From: SZAS-79 sp964599095
GTDB taxonomy: Bacteria; Pseudomonadota; Gammaproteobacteria; Burkholderiales; SG8-39
DNA: 64,000 nucleotides
Direction of reading: 5' to 3'
NCBI GenBank assembly: GCA_964599095.1
Contig: CAZREB010000001.1
Coordinates: forward strand, 372,001 to 436,000
Shown here: piece by piece, positions 47,897 through 56,018 of the stretch
How positions within the stretch are numbered: the first letter of the stretch is position 1
Layout of the letters: each line of letters opens with the position of its first letter
Translations under genes and position numbers: made by a program
Notes under the pieces: generated by a model
Told to the model about the DNA's origin: nothing
Seen by the model: the letters and a program-made list of their open reading frames with translations, nothing else
The model's database searches: none

Positions 47897-50608
47897 ATGG
47901 AAACCCCCTCCACCTGCCCCTACTGCGGCGTCGGCTGCGGCGTACTGATCAAGACCGAGTCCGGCCGCATCACCGGCGTCCGCGGCGACCCTAACCACCC
48001 GGCTAATTCCGGCCGCCTGTGCACCAAAGGCGCGACGCTCCACCTGACCGCCACCCGCGCAAACCGCCTGCTTTTCCCCGAAGCCCGCCTCCACAAGGGC
48101 CAAAAGCGGCAAAGAACGCCTTGGCCGGCGGCTTTTGGCTACGCGGCGGACAAATTCGCCGAAATCATCAAGGAGCACGGCCCGGACGCGGTGGCCTTCT
48201 ACATCTCCGGCCAGCTCCTCACCGAGGACTACTACGTCTTCAACAAGCTCGCCAAGGGCCTCATCGGGACCAACAACGTCGACACCAACTCGCGCCTGTG
48301 CATGTCCTCCGCGGTGGCCGGCTACAAGCTCTCGCTCGGTGCGGACGCACCGCCGGCGTGCTACGAGGACATCGACCACGCCCGCACGTTGTTCATCGCC
48401 GGCTCGAACACCGCCTTCGCCCACCCGATCCTGTTCCGGCGGATCGAGGACGCCAAGGTCAGGAACCCCCAACTGAAGATCGTGGTGGTCGACCCGAGAA
48501 AAACGGTGACCGCCGAGGCGGCCGACCTGCACCTGGCGATCAGGCCCGGCACCGACATTGCGCTCTGCAACGCGATGCTGAACGTGATGATCCACGAGCG
48601 CCTCATCGACACGAAATACATCGAAGCGCACACCGAAGGCTTCGAGGCGCTGCGCAAGACCGTCACCGGCTACCCGCCCTCGGCGGTCGCGAAGACCTGC
48701 GGCATCAAGAAGGACGACCTCATCGAGGCGGCGCACCTCTTCGCGCGGAGCACGCCGACGCTGTCGCTGTACTGCCAGGGCCTCAACCAGAGCGCCGAGG
48801 GCACGCACAAGAACTCGGCGCTGATCAACCTGCACCTTGCCACCGGCCAGATCGGCAGGAAAGGCGCCGGCCCGTTCTCGCTCACCGGCCAGCCGAACGC
48901 GATGGGCGGGCGCGAAGTCGGTGGCATGGCGAACCTGCTGTCGGCTCACCGCGACCTCGCGAACCCGGCGCACCGAAAGGAAATCGCAAAGTTCTGGGGC
49001 GTCGACGACGTGCCGGCCAAGCCGGGCAAGACTGCGGTAGAGCTGTTCGACGCGATCGACAAAGGCGAGATCAAGGCGGCGTGGATCGCATGCACGAACC
49101 CGGCGCAATCGATGCCGGACGCGGCCAAGGTGCGTCGTGCGTTGGAAAAATGCGAGTTCGTAGTCGTGCAGGAAGCCTTCTCCAACACCGACACCGCGCA
49201 GTACGCCGACCTGCTGCTGCCGGCCACCACGTGGGGCGAGAAGGGCGGCACGGTCACCAACTCCGAGAGGCGCATCTCGCCGGTGATGCCGGCGGTCCTC
49301 GCGCCCGGCGAAACGAAGCACGACTGGCTGATCGCCGCCGAGTTCGCGCACAAGCTCGCCGACGCGCTCGGCAAGCGCGCACTGGGTAGGCGGCTCTTCC
49401 CGTACACGACAACAGAGCAGGTCTACGACGAGCACCGCGAGAGCACGCGCGGGCGCGACCTCGACATCACCGGCCTCTCGTACGCTGTGCTCGAGGCAGG
49501 CGGTCCGCAGCAATGGCCCTACCCGGAAGGCGCGAGCGAAGGCAAGGCGAGGTTGTACGAAGACGGCAAATTCCCGACGCCGTCCGGACGCGCGCGCTTC
49601 GTGGCGGCCGAGTGCAAGGGCGTGAAGGAGCCCGTGACCGCCGATTTCCCGATCGCGCTGAACACCGGGCGCCTGCGCGACCAGTGGCACGGCATGAGCC
49701 GCACGGGAAGAGTGGCGCAGCTTTTCAATCACGTGGCCGAGCCGGAAGTCGCGCTCCACAAGGCGGACATGACGGCCGCGGGGCTGGAGGACGGCCACCT
49801 TGCGCAGGTGACCAGCGCGCGCGGCAGCACGGTGGTGCGCGCCAAGGGCTCGGACGAGCAGCGCGCCGGCAACGCCTTCGTGCCGATGCACTGGGGCAGC
49901 CAGTTCATGGCCGGCGCCGGGATCAACGCACTCACCTCGCCGGCGATCGATCCGACCTCGAAGCAGCCGGAGTTGAAGCACGCGGCCGTGAAGATCGCGC
50001 GCTATGTGCCGGCATGGCGGGCGGTGTGGATGAAAAGCTGCGCGGACGCCGATGCGGCGGCCAAGCTGGCGGCGGAGATCGCGCCGCAGATCGCCAAGCT
50101 GGATTTCGCGTCGAGCACGCTGGCCGGGCGCGAGGCGCCGCTGGTGCGGCTGGAGATCGCGCACAGCACGAAGCCCGCGGTGGTGGAAACGCTCGACAAG
50201 CTGTTCGGCCTCGCGGTCGAAGCCGACCTGCTGCTCTACCGGGACGCGAAGCGCTGCGTGGACAAGCGCGCGCTGTTCGAAGGCGAACACCTCGTCGCCG
50301 TGCGCTTCGAAAACGAACTGCAGTCCGCCGGCTGGGTGCAGGAGGCGATGCTCTCGGGCACGGTCGCCGACCTGCGGACGCTGCTCTTCGCGCCGCTCTC
50401 GATGCGTCCCGGCGGCCACGCGCCGCGCGGCAAGGTCGTGTGCAGTTGCCTCGACGTGGCCGAGCTGCCGATTCGCGAAGCCTTTCTCGCGGGAAATACG
50501 CTGGAGCAGGTGCAGGCCAGGCTCAAGTGCGGGACTTCGTGCGGGTCGTGCGTGCCGGAATTGAAGCGCCTGGCGGCGCAGTGGCCGAAGGCGGCGGCCG
50601 CGGCATAA
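47897..50608 (+). CDS. nasA: Assimilatory nitrate reductase catalytic subunit with C-terminal BFD domain
   Basis: A 903-residue cytoplasmic molybdenum enzyme that reduces nitrate to nitrite. The N-terminal [4Fe-4S] cysteines are C7, C10, C14 (STCPYCGVGCGVL) and C42 (GRLCTKG). Mo-bisMGD segments include NTNSRLCMSSAVAGYK and GRLRDQWHGMSRTGR. The last ~60 residues form a BFD-like [2Fe-2S] domain (VVCSCLDVAELPIREAFLAG, CGTSCGSCVPEL), as in Klebsiella NasA. No signal peptide. It has a sigma-54 promoter and is convergent with the nirD side of the locus, from which it is separated by brnTA. Confidence 0.95.
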   Translation: METPSTCPYCGVGCGVLIKTESGRITGVRGDPNHPANSGRLCTKGATLHLTATRANRLLFPEARLHKGQKRQRTPWPAAFGYAADKFAEIIKEHGPDAVAFYISGQLLTEDYYVFNKLAKGLIGTNNVDTNSRLCMSSAVAGYKLSLGADAPPACYEDIDHARTLFIAGSNTAFAHPILFRRIEDAKVRNPQLKIVVVDPRKTVTAEAADLHLAIRPGTDIALCNAMLNVMIHERLIDTKYIEAHTEGFEALRKTVTGYPPSAVAKTCGIKKDDLIEAAHLFARSTPTLSLYCQGLNQSAEGTHKNSALINLHLATGQIGRKGAGPFSLTGQPNAMGGREVGGMANLLSAHRDLANPAHRKEIAKFWGVDDVPAKPGKTAVELFDAIDKGEIKAAWIACTNPAQSMPDAAKVRRALEKCEFVVVQEAFSNTDTAQYADLLLPATTWGEKGGTVTNSERRISPVMPAVLAPGETKHDWLIAAEFAHKLADALGKRALGRRLFPYTTTEQVYDEHRESTRGRDLDITGLSYAVLEAGGPQQWPYPEGASEGKARLYEDGKFPTPSGRARFVAAECKGVKEPVTADFPIALNTGRLRDQWHGMSRTGRVAQLFNHVAEPEVALHKADMTAAGLEDGHLAQVTSARGSTVVRAKGSDEQRAGNAFVPMHWGSQFMAGAGINALTSPAIDPTSKQPELKHAAVKIARYVPAWRAVWMKSCADADAAAKLAAEIAPQIAKLDFASSTLAGREAPLVRLEIAHSTKPAVVETLDKLFGLAVEADLLLYRDAKRCVDKRALFEGEHLVAVRFENELQSAGWVQEAMLSGTVADLRTLLFAPLSMRPGGHAPRGKVVCSCLDVAELPIREAFLAGNTLEQVQARLKCGTSCGSCVPELKRLAAQWPKAAAAA

Positions 50609-50630
50609 AAAGGGGCCATGCTCCTTTTTT
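50607..50630. terminator. Bidirectional terminator after nasA
   Basis: AAAAAGGGGC (50607-50616), CAT loop, GCTCCTTTTT (50620-50629). The stem is complete with one G-U pair and flanked by A- and T-runs. It starts inside the nasA stop codon and could serve nasA as well as the opposite strand. Confidence 0.7.
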
Positions 50631-50638
50631 ACTTTTTT

Positions 50639-50700
50639 ATACTGCCATTTTAGGCCAGAGGCCCGCGTGTATATTGGCTCACCGGGAGAAATGCTGCCAT
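50639..50700 (+). repeat. 62-nt intergenic repeat, copy 2
   Basis: Second copy of the element at 43095-43156. Begins ATACTGCC, ends GAAATGCTGCCAT, with an internal GGCCAGAGGCC hairpin. It again lies between convergent genes (nasA and brnA), in the same orientation as copy 1. Confidence 0.65.
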
Positions 50701-50708
50701 TGGGGCTT

Positions 50709-50960
50709 CTAGCCGTGGGCCGCAAGCTCCTCGCGCACGATCTTGCGAACCAGATCCTGGGTGACCGGTTGCTCGGCAAGTCCGAGTTGCGATTTCAACG
50801 CTTCGTTGATCAGCGTCTGGTAGCCCTTGCCGGATTTCTCGGACTGGGCCTTGAAGCTTTCCAGCACGGCGTCATCCACGTAAATGGTGATGCGCGTCTT
50901 CCCCTTGGCCGGAACGACCGCCCGACGCTTGCCTTTCGAAAAGTCATACGTCTTTTTCAT
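50709..50960 (-). CDS. brnA: BrnA-type antitoxin
   Basis: An 83-residue antitoxin. It begins MKKTYDFSKGKRRAVVPAKGKTRITIYVDDAVLESFKAQSEKSGKGYQTLINEALKSQL; the TRITIYVDDAVLESF strand-helix is the ribbon-helix-helix DNA-binding and dimer part. The gene overlaps the 3' end of brnT by 17 nt, the normal brnTA order. BrnA neutralises BrnT and represses the operon. ATG 50960 chosen because it starts at the conserved KKTYDFSKGKR. Confidence 0.88.
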   Translation of the reverse strand: MKKTYDFSKGKRRAVVPAKGKTRITIYVDDAVLESFKAQSEKSGKGYQTLINEALKSQLGLAEQPVTQDLVRKIVREELAAHG

Positions 50961-51218
50961 AGCTTCTCCGTTCCTTTGGATCCGCCTTCCGGACAGAAAT
51001 GATCCGGGAATGCCCGTTACGGGGCGCATGCACTACCACCATCAGCACGCCAAATGTGTTCATGCCAAGGGTCACGAAGCGCTGTTCGTCCTCGGCCGAG
51101 TCGTCTTCAATCTCGTGAGGGCCAGCGGATCGTTCAGGACACCGTCGCCTTCGGAAAGCGAAACCCCATGCTTCCGGACATTGGTCGCATCCTTCTTAGG
51201 ATCGAACTCGACGGGCAT
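50944..51218 (-). pseudogene. brnT: brnT toxin gene, frameshifted
   Basis: The first part reads MPVEFDPKKDATNVRKHGVSLSEGD...LNDPLALT in one frame. From about 51115 the match continues only in another frame as IEDDSAEDEQRFVTLGMNTFG...SRIISVRKADPKERRSYEKDV. Two extra bases (AG) or an equivalent 1-nt loss near 51112-51117 explain this. The intact protein would be ~90 residues, normal for the BrnT RNase toxin, with the K-H pair (RKHGVSL) and the RxxR of RIISVRK retained. As read, the toxin would be truncated after LALT. Sequencing error is the alternative. Confidence 0.82.
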
Positions 51219-51226
51219 GGGACCAA

Positions 51227-51247
51227 TATATGCACGTTATGCATATA
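51227..51247. promoter_or_regulatory. brnTA operator palindrome
   Basis: TATATGCA-CGTTA-TGCATATA, perfect 8-bp arms, 9 nt upstream of the brnT start, where BrnA autorepression is expected. Still intact although the toxin frame is broken. Confidence 0.65.
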
Positions 51248-51278
51248 AGTCAATTGCCTCAGTGGCCCGGCATTTCCT

Positions 51279-51611
51279 CTATCTGACCTGCACGAAAACC
51301 TCGCCGTTTTCGACCTTGACTGCGAAGGACTTGGCGCAGCCGACATCCGGGGCGACGGCGTTGCCGTCTTCCAGTTGGATGTTCCAGTTGTGCAGCGGGC
51401 AGGCGACCTTGCGGCCGAAGACGATGCCCTGCGACAACGGCCCGCCCTTGTGCGGGCACTGGTCGTGCAGCGCGAAGATCTGGTCCTCGGCGTTGCGGAA
51501 GATCGCGATGTTGCCGCAGGCGCTCTTCACCACGCGCGCGCCGAGCTGCGGGATGTCCTCGACTCGACAGGCGCGGCTCCAGCCGGCGGCCTCCACGTCT
51601 TCCATCTTCAT
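51279..51611 (-). CDS. nirD: Nitrite reductase (NADH) small subunit
   Basis: A 110-residue Rieske-like protein. The cluster ligands are intact as CPHKGGP and CPLHNWNI (C-x-H ... C-x2-H), so it may bind [2Fe-2S]. It partners NirB in cytoplasmic reduction of nitrite to ammonium. The ATG at 51611 overlaps the nirB stop (ATGA). A second in-frame ATG at 51605 (MEDVEAAG) is possible. Last gene of the nrtABD-nirBD row. Confidence 0.94.
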   Translation of the reverse strand: MKMEDVEAAGWSRACRVEDIPQLGARVVKSACGNIAIFRNAEDQIFALHDQCPHKGGPLSQGIVFGRKVACPLHNWNIQLEDGNAVAPDVGCAKSFAVKVENGEVFVQVR

Positions 51612-54040
51612 GCGATTTCCAGCGCGGCGAATTCGTGCGCGTCCTCGCCCTTGACGCGCTCTTTCCACGGATCGGGCGTGCCTTCGAGCGCGAAACGCAG
51701 GCGCGCGTAGAGTTCCTTGCGGCCGGCGGCATCCTCGACGATCTTGGCCTTGACGTAGTCGAGACCCACGCGCGCGACATAGTGCACCGTGCGATCAAGA
51801 TAGCGCGCCTCCTCGCGGTAGAGCTGCAGGAAGGCGCCTGCGTACTCCAGCACCTCTTCCTGCGTCTTCACCTTGCAGAGGAACTGCGCGACCTCGGTCT
51901 TGATGCCGCCGTTGCCGGCGATATAGATCTCCCAGCCGGAGTCCACGCCGATCACACCAACGTCCTTGATGCCGGACTCGGCGCAGTTGCGCGGGCAGCC
52001 GGACACCGCGAGCTTGACCTTGTGCGGGGCGTACATCTTCCACAGGTCCTTCTCGAGCGCGATGCCCATGTTGGTCGAGTCCTGCACGCCGAAGCGGCAC
52101 CACTCGCTGCCGACACAGGTTTTCACGGTGCGCAGCGCCTTGGCGTAGGCATGGCCGGAAGGCATGTCGAGATCGCGCCAGACGCCGGGCAGGTCTTCCT
52201 TCTTCACGCCGAGGAGATCGATCCGCTGCCCGCCGGTGACCTTCACCGTCGGGATCTTGTACTTGTCCACCACGTCGGCGATGCGGCGCAGCTCGGAGGC
52301 GTTCGTCACGCCGCCCCACATCCGCGGCACCACCGAGAACGTGCCGTCTTTCTGGATGTTGGCGTGCGCGCGCTCGTTGATGAAGCGCGATTGCGAATCG
52401 TCCTTCGCCTGGTGCGGCCAGGTCGAGATCAGGTAGTAGTTGAGCGCCGGCCGGCAGGTGGCGCAGCCGTTGGGCGTCTTCCATTCGAGGAAGGCCATCG
52501 TCTCGGGGATCGAGAGCAGTTTCTGCTGTCGGATCACGCGACGCACTTCCTCGTGCGTGTGCTCGGTGCAGGCGCACACCGGCTTCATCTTCGATTCGGT
52601 CGGCTGGTAGGCGCCGCCTACCGTCGACGCAAGGATCTGCTCTACCAGTCCGGTGCACGAGCCGCAGGAGGACGAGGCCTTGGTGTGCTTGCGGACGTCG
52701 TCCAGCGTGAAAAGGCCCTGGGCCTTGATCGCCTTGACGATGGCACCCTTGCACACGCCGTTGCAGCCGCAGACTTCGGCGCTGTCGGCCATCGAGGCGG
52801 CCTTGCTCTGCCCGGCGTGTCCGGCGTTGCCCAGGTGCGACTGGCCGAACATCAGGTGCTCGCGGATCTCGTGCACGTCCTGCTTGTCGCGCAGCAGCTG
52901 GAAGTACCACGAGCCGTCGACGGTGTCGCCGTACAGCACGCCGCCGACGATCTTGTTGTCCTTGAGCACGAGCTTCTTGTAGATGCCGCCGACCGCGTCG
53001 TGCATCACGATCTCTTCGGTCTCGTCGTTGCCGATGAAGTCGCCGGCCGAGAAGAGGTCGATACCGGTCACTTTCAGCTTGGTCGAGGTGACCGAGCCTT
53101 CGTAGCGCCCGATGCCGAAGTGTGCGAGGTGGTTCGCCGCGACCTTGCCCATCTCGAAGAGCGGCGCCACCAGGCCGTAGGCGACGCCGCGATGCGCGAC
53201 GCACTCGCCGACCGCGTAGATCTTCGGATCGAAAGTCTGCATCGTGTCGTTCACCACGATGCCGCGGTTGCAGTGGATGCCGGCCGATTCGGCCAGCGCG
53301 GTGTTCGGGCGGATGCCGACCGCCATGACGACAAGGTCGGCGGCGAGTTCGCGGCCGTCCTTGAATCTCACGCCCTTCACGCGCCCGGCCTCGTTGCCCA
53401 CGATCTCGGACGTCTGCGTCTTCAGCAGGAACTGCAGGCCCTTGGCTTCGAGCGAAGCCTGCAGCATGCCGGCGGCGGTCTGGTCGAGCTGGCGCTCCAT
53501 CAGCCAGTCCATCAGGTGCACCACGGTCACGTTCATGCCGCGCAGCTTCAGGCCGTTGGCGGCCTCCAGCCCGAGCAGGCCACCGCCGATCACGACTGCG
53601 TGCTTGTAATTGCCTGCCGCTTCGATCATCGCGTTGGTGTCCTGGATGTCGCGGTAGGTGATCACGCCTTCCAGCTTCGCGCCGGGGATCGGCAGCATGA
53701 AAGGCGTCGAGCCGGTGGCGAGCAACAGGCGGTCGTATTCGGCCGCGGTGCCGTCGCTCGCGACGACTTCGCGCTTGATCCGGTCGATCTTGGTGATCGT
53801 CTTGTTCAGGTGCAGCATGATGCGGTTCTGCGCGTACCACCCGACGTCGTTCAGCATGATGTCCTCGAGCGTCATTTCGCCCGCGAGCATCGGCGAGAGC
53901 AGGATCCGGTTGTAGTTCGCGTGCGGCTCGGCGCCGAACACAGTGATGTCGTAGAGGTCGGGCGAGATCTTGATCAGCTCCTCGAGCGTGCGCACGCCCG
54001 CCATGCCGTTGCCGACCATCACGAGCTTCATCTTCTTCAT
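51608..54040 (-). CDS. nirB: Nitrite reductase (NADH) large subunit
   Basis: An 810-residue siroheme enzyme that reduces nitrite to ammonium. The N-terminal FAD/NADH part is LVMVGNGMAGVRTLEEL, VVIGGGLLGLEAANGLKLRG. BFD-like [2Fe-2S] segments follow (VCGCNGVCKGAIV with KASSSCGSCTGLVEQIL). The C-terminal siroheme/[4Fe-4S] half has C-x5-C in KTCVGSEWCRFG and C-x3-C in AVSGCPRNCAESGIKD. The length is on the short side of the family (~830-850 aa). Overlaps nirD by 4 nt and follows nrtD across an inverted repeat. Confidence 0.97.
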   Translation of the reverse strand: MKKMKLVMVGNGMAGVRTLEELIKISPDLYDITVFGAEPHANYNRILLSPMLAGEMTLEDIMLNDVGWYAQNRIMLHLNKTITKIDRIKREVVASDGTAAEYDRLLLATGSTPFMLPIPGAKLEGVITYRDIQDTNAMIEAAGNYKHAVVIGGGLLGLEAANGLKLRGMNVTVVHLMDWLMERQLDQTAAGMLQASLEAKGLQFLLKTQTSEIVGNEAGRVKGVRFKDGRELAADLVVMAVGIRPNTALAESAGIHCNRGIVVNDTMQTFDPKIYAVGECVAHRGVAYGLVAPLFEMGKVAANHLAHFGIGRYEGSVTSTKLKVTGIDLFSAGDFIGNDETEEIVMHDAVGGIYKKLVLKDNKIVGGVLYGDTVDGSWYFQLLRDKQDVHEIREHLMFGQSHLGNAGHAGQSKAASMADSAEVCGCNGVCKGAIVKAIKAQGLFTLDDVRKHTKASSSCGSCTGLVEQILASTVGGAYQPTESKMKPVCACTEHTHEEVRRVIRQQKLLSIPETMAFLEWKTPNGCATCRPALNYYLISTWPHQAKDDSQSRFINERAHANIQKDGTFSVVPRMWGGVTNASELRRIADVVDKYKIPTVKVTGGQRIDLLGVKKEDLPGVWRDLDMPSGHAYAKALRTVKTCVGSEWCRFGVQDSTNMGIALEKDLWKMYAPHKVKLAVSGCPRNCAESGIKDVGVIGVDSGWEIYIAGNGGIKTEVAQFLCKVKTQEEVLEYAGAFLQLYREEARYLDRTVHYVARVGLDYVKAKIVEDAAGRKELYARLRFALEGTPDPWKERVKGEDAHEFAALEIA

Positions 54041-54060
54041 CGCTGCTCCTTACGCTGCGA

Positions 54061-54114
54061 AATCGGGGACAGACCCCATTTGATTGCGCCGGAAAACGTG
54101 GTCTGTCCCCGATT
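54061..54114. repeat. AAATNGG-type inverted repeat (copy 3)
   Basis: Perfect 15-bp arms AATCGGGGACAGACC (54061-54075) and complement (54100-54114), 24-nt spacer. It lies between nrtD and nirB, with one arm ending on the last base of the nrtD stop. Half-site similar to the hairpins at 32.1 and 35.0 kb. It could act as a processing or stability hairpin within the operon mRNA. Confidence 0.7.
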
Positions 54115-54905
54115 CACGCGGCTTCCTTGAGCTGCTTCTGGTAGAGGAACTCGAGTACCGCGCGGCGATAGCCCATGTAGCGGGCGTCGTTGGCGAGGGC
54201 CAGCCGCTCGCGCGGACGGGCGAGGCCGATTTCGAGGATCTCGCCGATCGTGGCCGACGGGCCGTTGGTCATCATGACCACCCGGTCCGACAGCAGCACC
54301 GCCTCGTCCACGTCGTGCGTGACCATCAGCACAGTGCTGCCGGTCTCGGCGACGATCTTGACCAGCTCGTCCTGCAGGTGCGCGCGCGTAAGGGCATCGA
54401 GCGCGCCGAACGGCTCGTCGAGCAGCAGCATCTTCGGCTCCATCGAGAGCGCGCGGGCAATGCCCACGCGCTGCTTCATGCCGCCGGAGATCTCGTGCGG
54501 GTACTTGTGCATCGCGGGCGTCAGGTGCACCAACGCGAGGACTTTCTCGGTGCGCTCGTCCAGCTTCGCCTTCGATTCCTTGTCGCCGAAGACGCGCTCG
54601 ACTGCGAGGTGCACATTCTCGAAGCAGGTGAGCCAGGGCAGCAGCGAATGGTTCTGAAACACCACGCCTCTGTCCGGTCCGGGCCCGCCGATCTCGCGTT
54701 CGGCGAGCACGAGGGCGCCGTCCGTGGGCTTGAGCAGCCCGGCCACCAGGTTCAGCAGCGTCGACTTGCCGCAGCCGGAGTGGCCGATCAGCGAGACGAA
54801 CTCGCCCTTGCGGATGGTGAGGTCGATGCCGGTGAGGGCAATAAAGTCTCCGTTCTTGGTCTCGAACTTCATGCCGACTGATTCGACGCGGAGGTATTTG
54901 TCCAT
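54114..54905 (-). CDS. nrtD: Nitrate/nitrite ABC transporter ATP-binding protein
   Basis: A 263-residue ABC ATPase: Walker A GHSGCGKSTLL, Q-loop FQNHSLLPWLT, signature HEISGGMKQRVGIARAL, Walker B MLLLDEPFGALD, switch MVTHDVDEAVLLSD. The FQNHSLLPWLTCFENV text is typical of NrtD/CmpD and related nitrate/taurine transporters. It lacks the solute-binding extension of NrtC, so a single homodimeric ATPase works with NrtB. Between it and nrtB lies a 174-nt gap with a long hairpin, unusual for such an operon. Confidence 0.92.
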   Translation of the reverse strand: MDKYLRVESVGMKFETKNGDFIALTGIDLTIRKGEFVSLIGHSGCGKSTLLNLVAGLLKPTDGALVLAEREIGGPGPDRGVVFQNHSLLPWLTCFENVHLAVERVFGDKESKAKLDERTEKVLALVHLTPAMHKYPHEISGGMKQRVGIARALSMEPKMLLLDEPFGALDALTRAHLQDELVKIVAETGSTVLMVTHDVDEAVLLSDRVVMMTNGPSATIGEILEIGLARPRERLALANDARYMGYRRAVLEFLYQKQLKEAA

Positions 54906-54966
54906 TTGGGTGCCTCTAAGTAGGCCGGTTTGTATTGGAAGGCCTGTTCGAATTTGACCTTCCCGG

Positions 54967-55031
54967 TCTCGTGTTTTTGCACATGCGAGCGCGCGCCGGC
55001 GGCGCGCACGGGCATGTGCAAAAACACGAGA
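54967..55031. other. Long nested hairpin between nrtB and nrtD
   Basis: Arms 54967-54986 and 55012-55031 are perfect complements over 20 bp (starting TCTCGTGTTTTTGCAC). Nested inside is GCGCGCC-GGC-GGCGCGC (54991-55007). It sits in the 174-nt nrtB-nrtD gap, which has no gene. In mRNA it would be very stable and could cut or attenuate expression of nrtD, nirB and nirD relative to nrtAB. Confidence 0.7.
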
Positions 55032-55079
55032 TCATGGAAAGTCGAAAAAGGCACATCCGGTTGCGCTCGCTATGACGGT

Positions 55080-56018
55080 TCAGTTGTACGAAAACCGCTT
55101 CGCCAGCATGACCATCGAGTACTCGAGCACCAGCCCCACGACACCGATCGTGATGATCGCGATGATGATGTGCTCGACTTTCAGGTTGTTCCATTCGTCC
55201 CAGACCCAGAAGCCGATGCCCACGCCGCCGGTCAGCATCTCGGCCGCGACGATCACCAGCCACGCGACGCCCACGGACAGCCGCACGCCGGTGATCATGT
55301 AAGGCAGCACCGCGGGGAACAGGATCTTGGTGAACACTTTCCACTCGGAGAGGTTCAGCACGCGCGCGACGTTGAGGTAGTCCTGCGGAATCTGGCGTAC
55401 GCCGGCCGCGGTGTTGACGATCATCGGCCACAGCGAACACACGAAGATCACGTAGATCGCCGCCGGGTTCGCCGCCTTGAAGACCAGCAGGCCGATCGGC
55501 AGCCACGCGAGCGGCGAAACCGGCTTCAGGATCGCAATGATCGGCGCGGCCATGTCGGCGAGGAACTTGAAGCGCCCGATCGCGAAGCCGAGCGGGATGC
55601 CGACCAGCGCGGCGAGACCGAAGCCGATGCCGACGCGCTGCAACGACATCAGCACGTTCCAGCCGATGCCCTGGTCATTCGGGCCCTTGCTGTAGAACGG
55701 GTCGGAGAAGATCTTGACCGCCGCGGTCCACACGGTGGCCGGATCGGGAATGCGCCCGCCGCCGGTCTTGGAAATGATCTCCCACACGACCACGCACGCG
55801 GCAAGGCCGAGCGCCATCGCGATCATCGAGACCAGCCATTCGGGCGCACGCAGGCGCCGGTAGCCGGTCGGTTGATTGACCGTGGCGTTCGCGGCCGCCT
55901 TGCGTGCGCGGGTCTTGAGCGTGGCCTCGATCGCGGGTGCCGCGGGATGCGCAGGCGAACTGTGCACCAGCACCGGCGTGCGAAAGGGCTTGTCCTTCAG
56001 GACTGTCGCCGTACCCAT
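55080..56018 (-). CDS. nrtB: Nitrate ABC transporter permease
   Basis: A 312-residue inner-membrane permease with an extended N-terminus, then about six helices (VSMIAMALGLAACVVVWEII first). The EAA-type cytoplasmic loop that contacts the ATPase is around VRQIPQDYLNVARVLNLSEWKVFTKILFPAVLPYMITGVRLS. Matches NrtB/CmpB. The gene begins directly after nrtA (stop and start adjacent), so they are coupled. Confidence 0.93.
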   Translation of the reverse strand: MGTATVLKDKPFRTPVLVHSSPAHPAAPAIEATLKTRARKAAANATVNQPTGYRRLRAPEWLVSMIAMALGLAACVVVWEIISKTGGGRIPDPATVWTAAVKIFSDPFYSKGPNDQGIGWNVLMSLQRVGIGFGLAALVGIPLGFAIGRFKFLADMAAPIIAILKPVSPLAWLPIGLLVFKAANPAAIYVIFVCSLWPMIVNTAAGVRQIPQDYLNVARVLNLSEWKVFTKILFPAVLPYMITGVRLSVGVAWLVIVAAEMLTGGVGIGFWVWDEWNNLKVEHIIIAIITIGVVGLVLEYSMVMLAKRFSYN

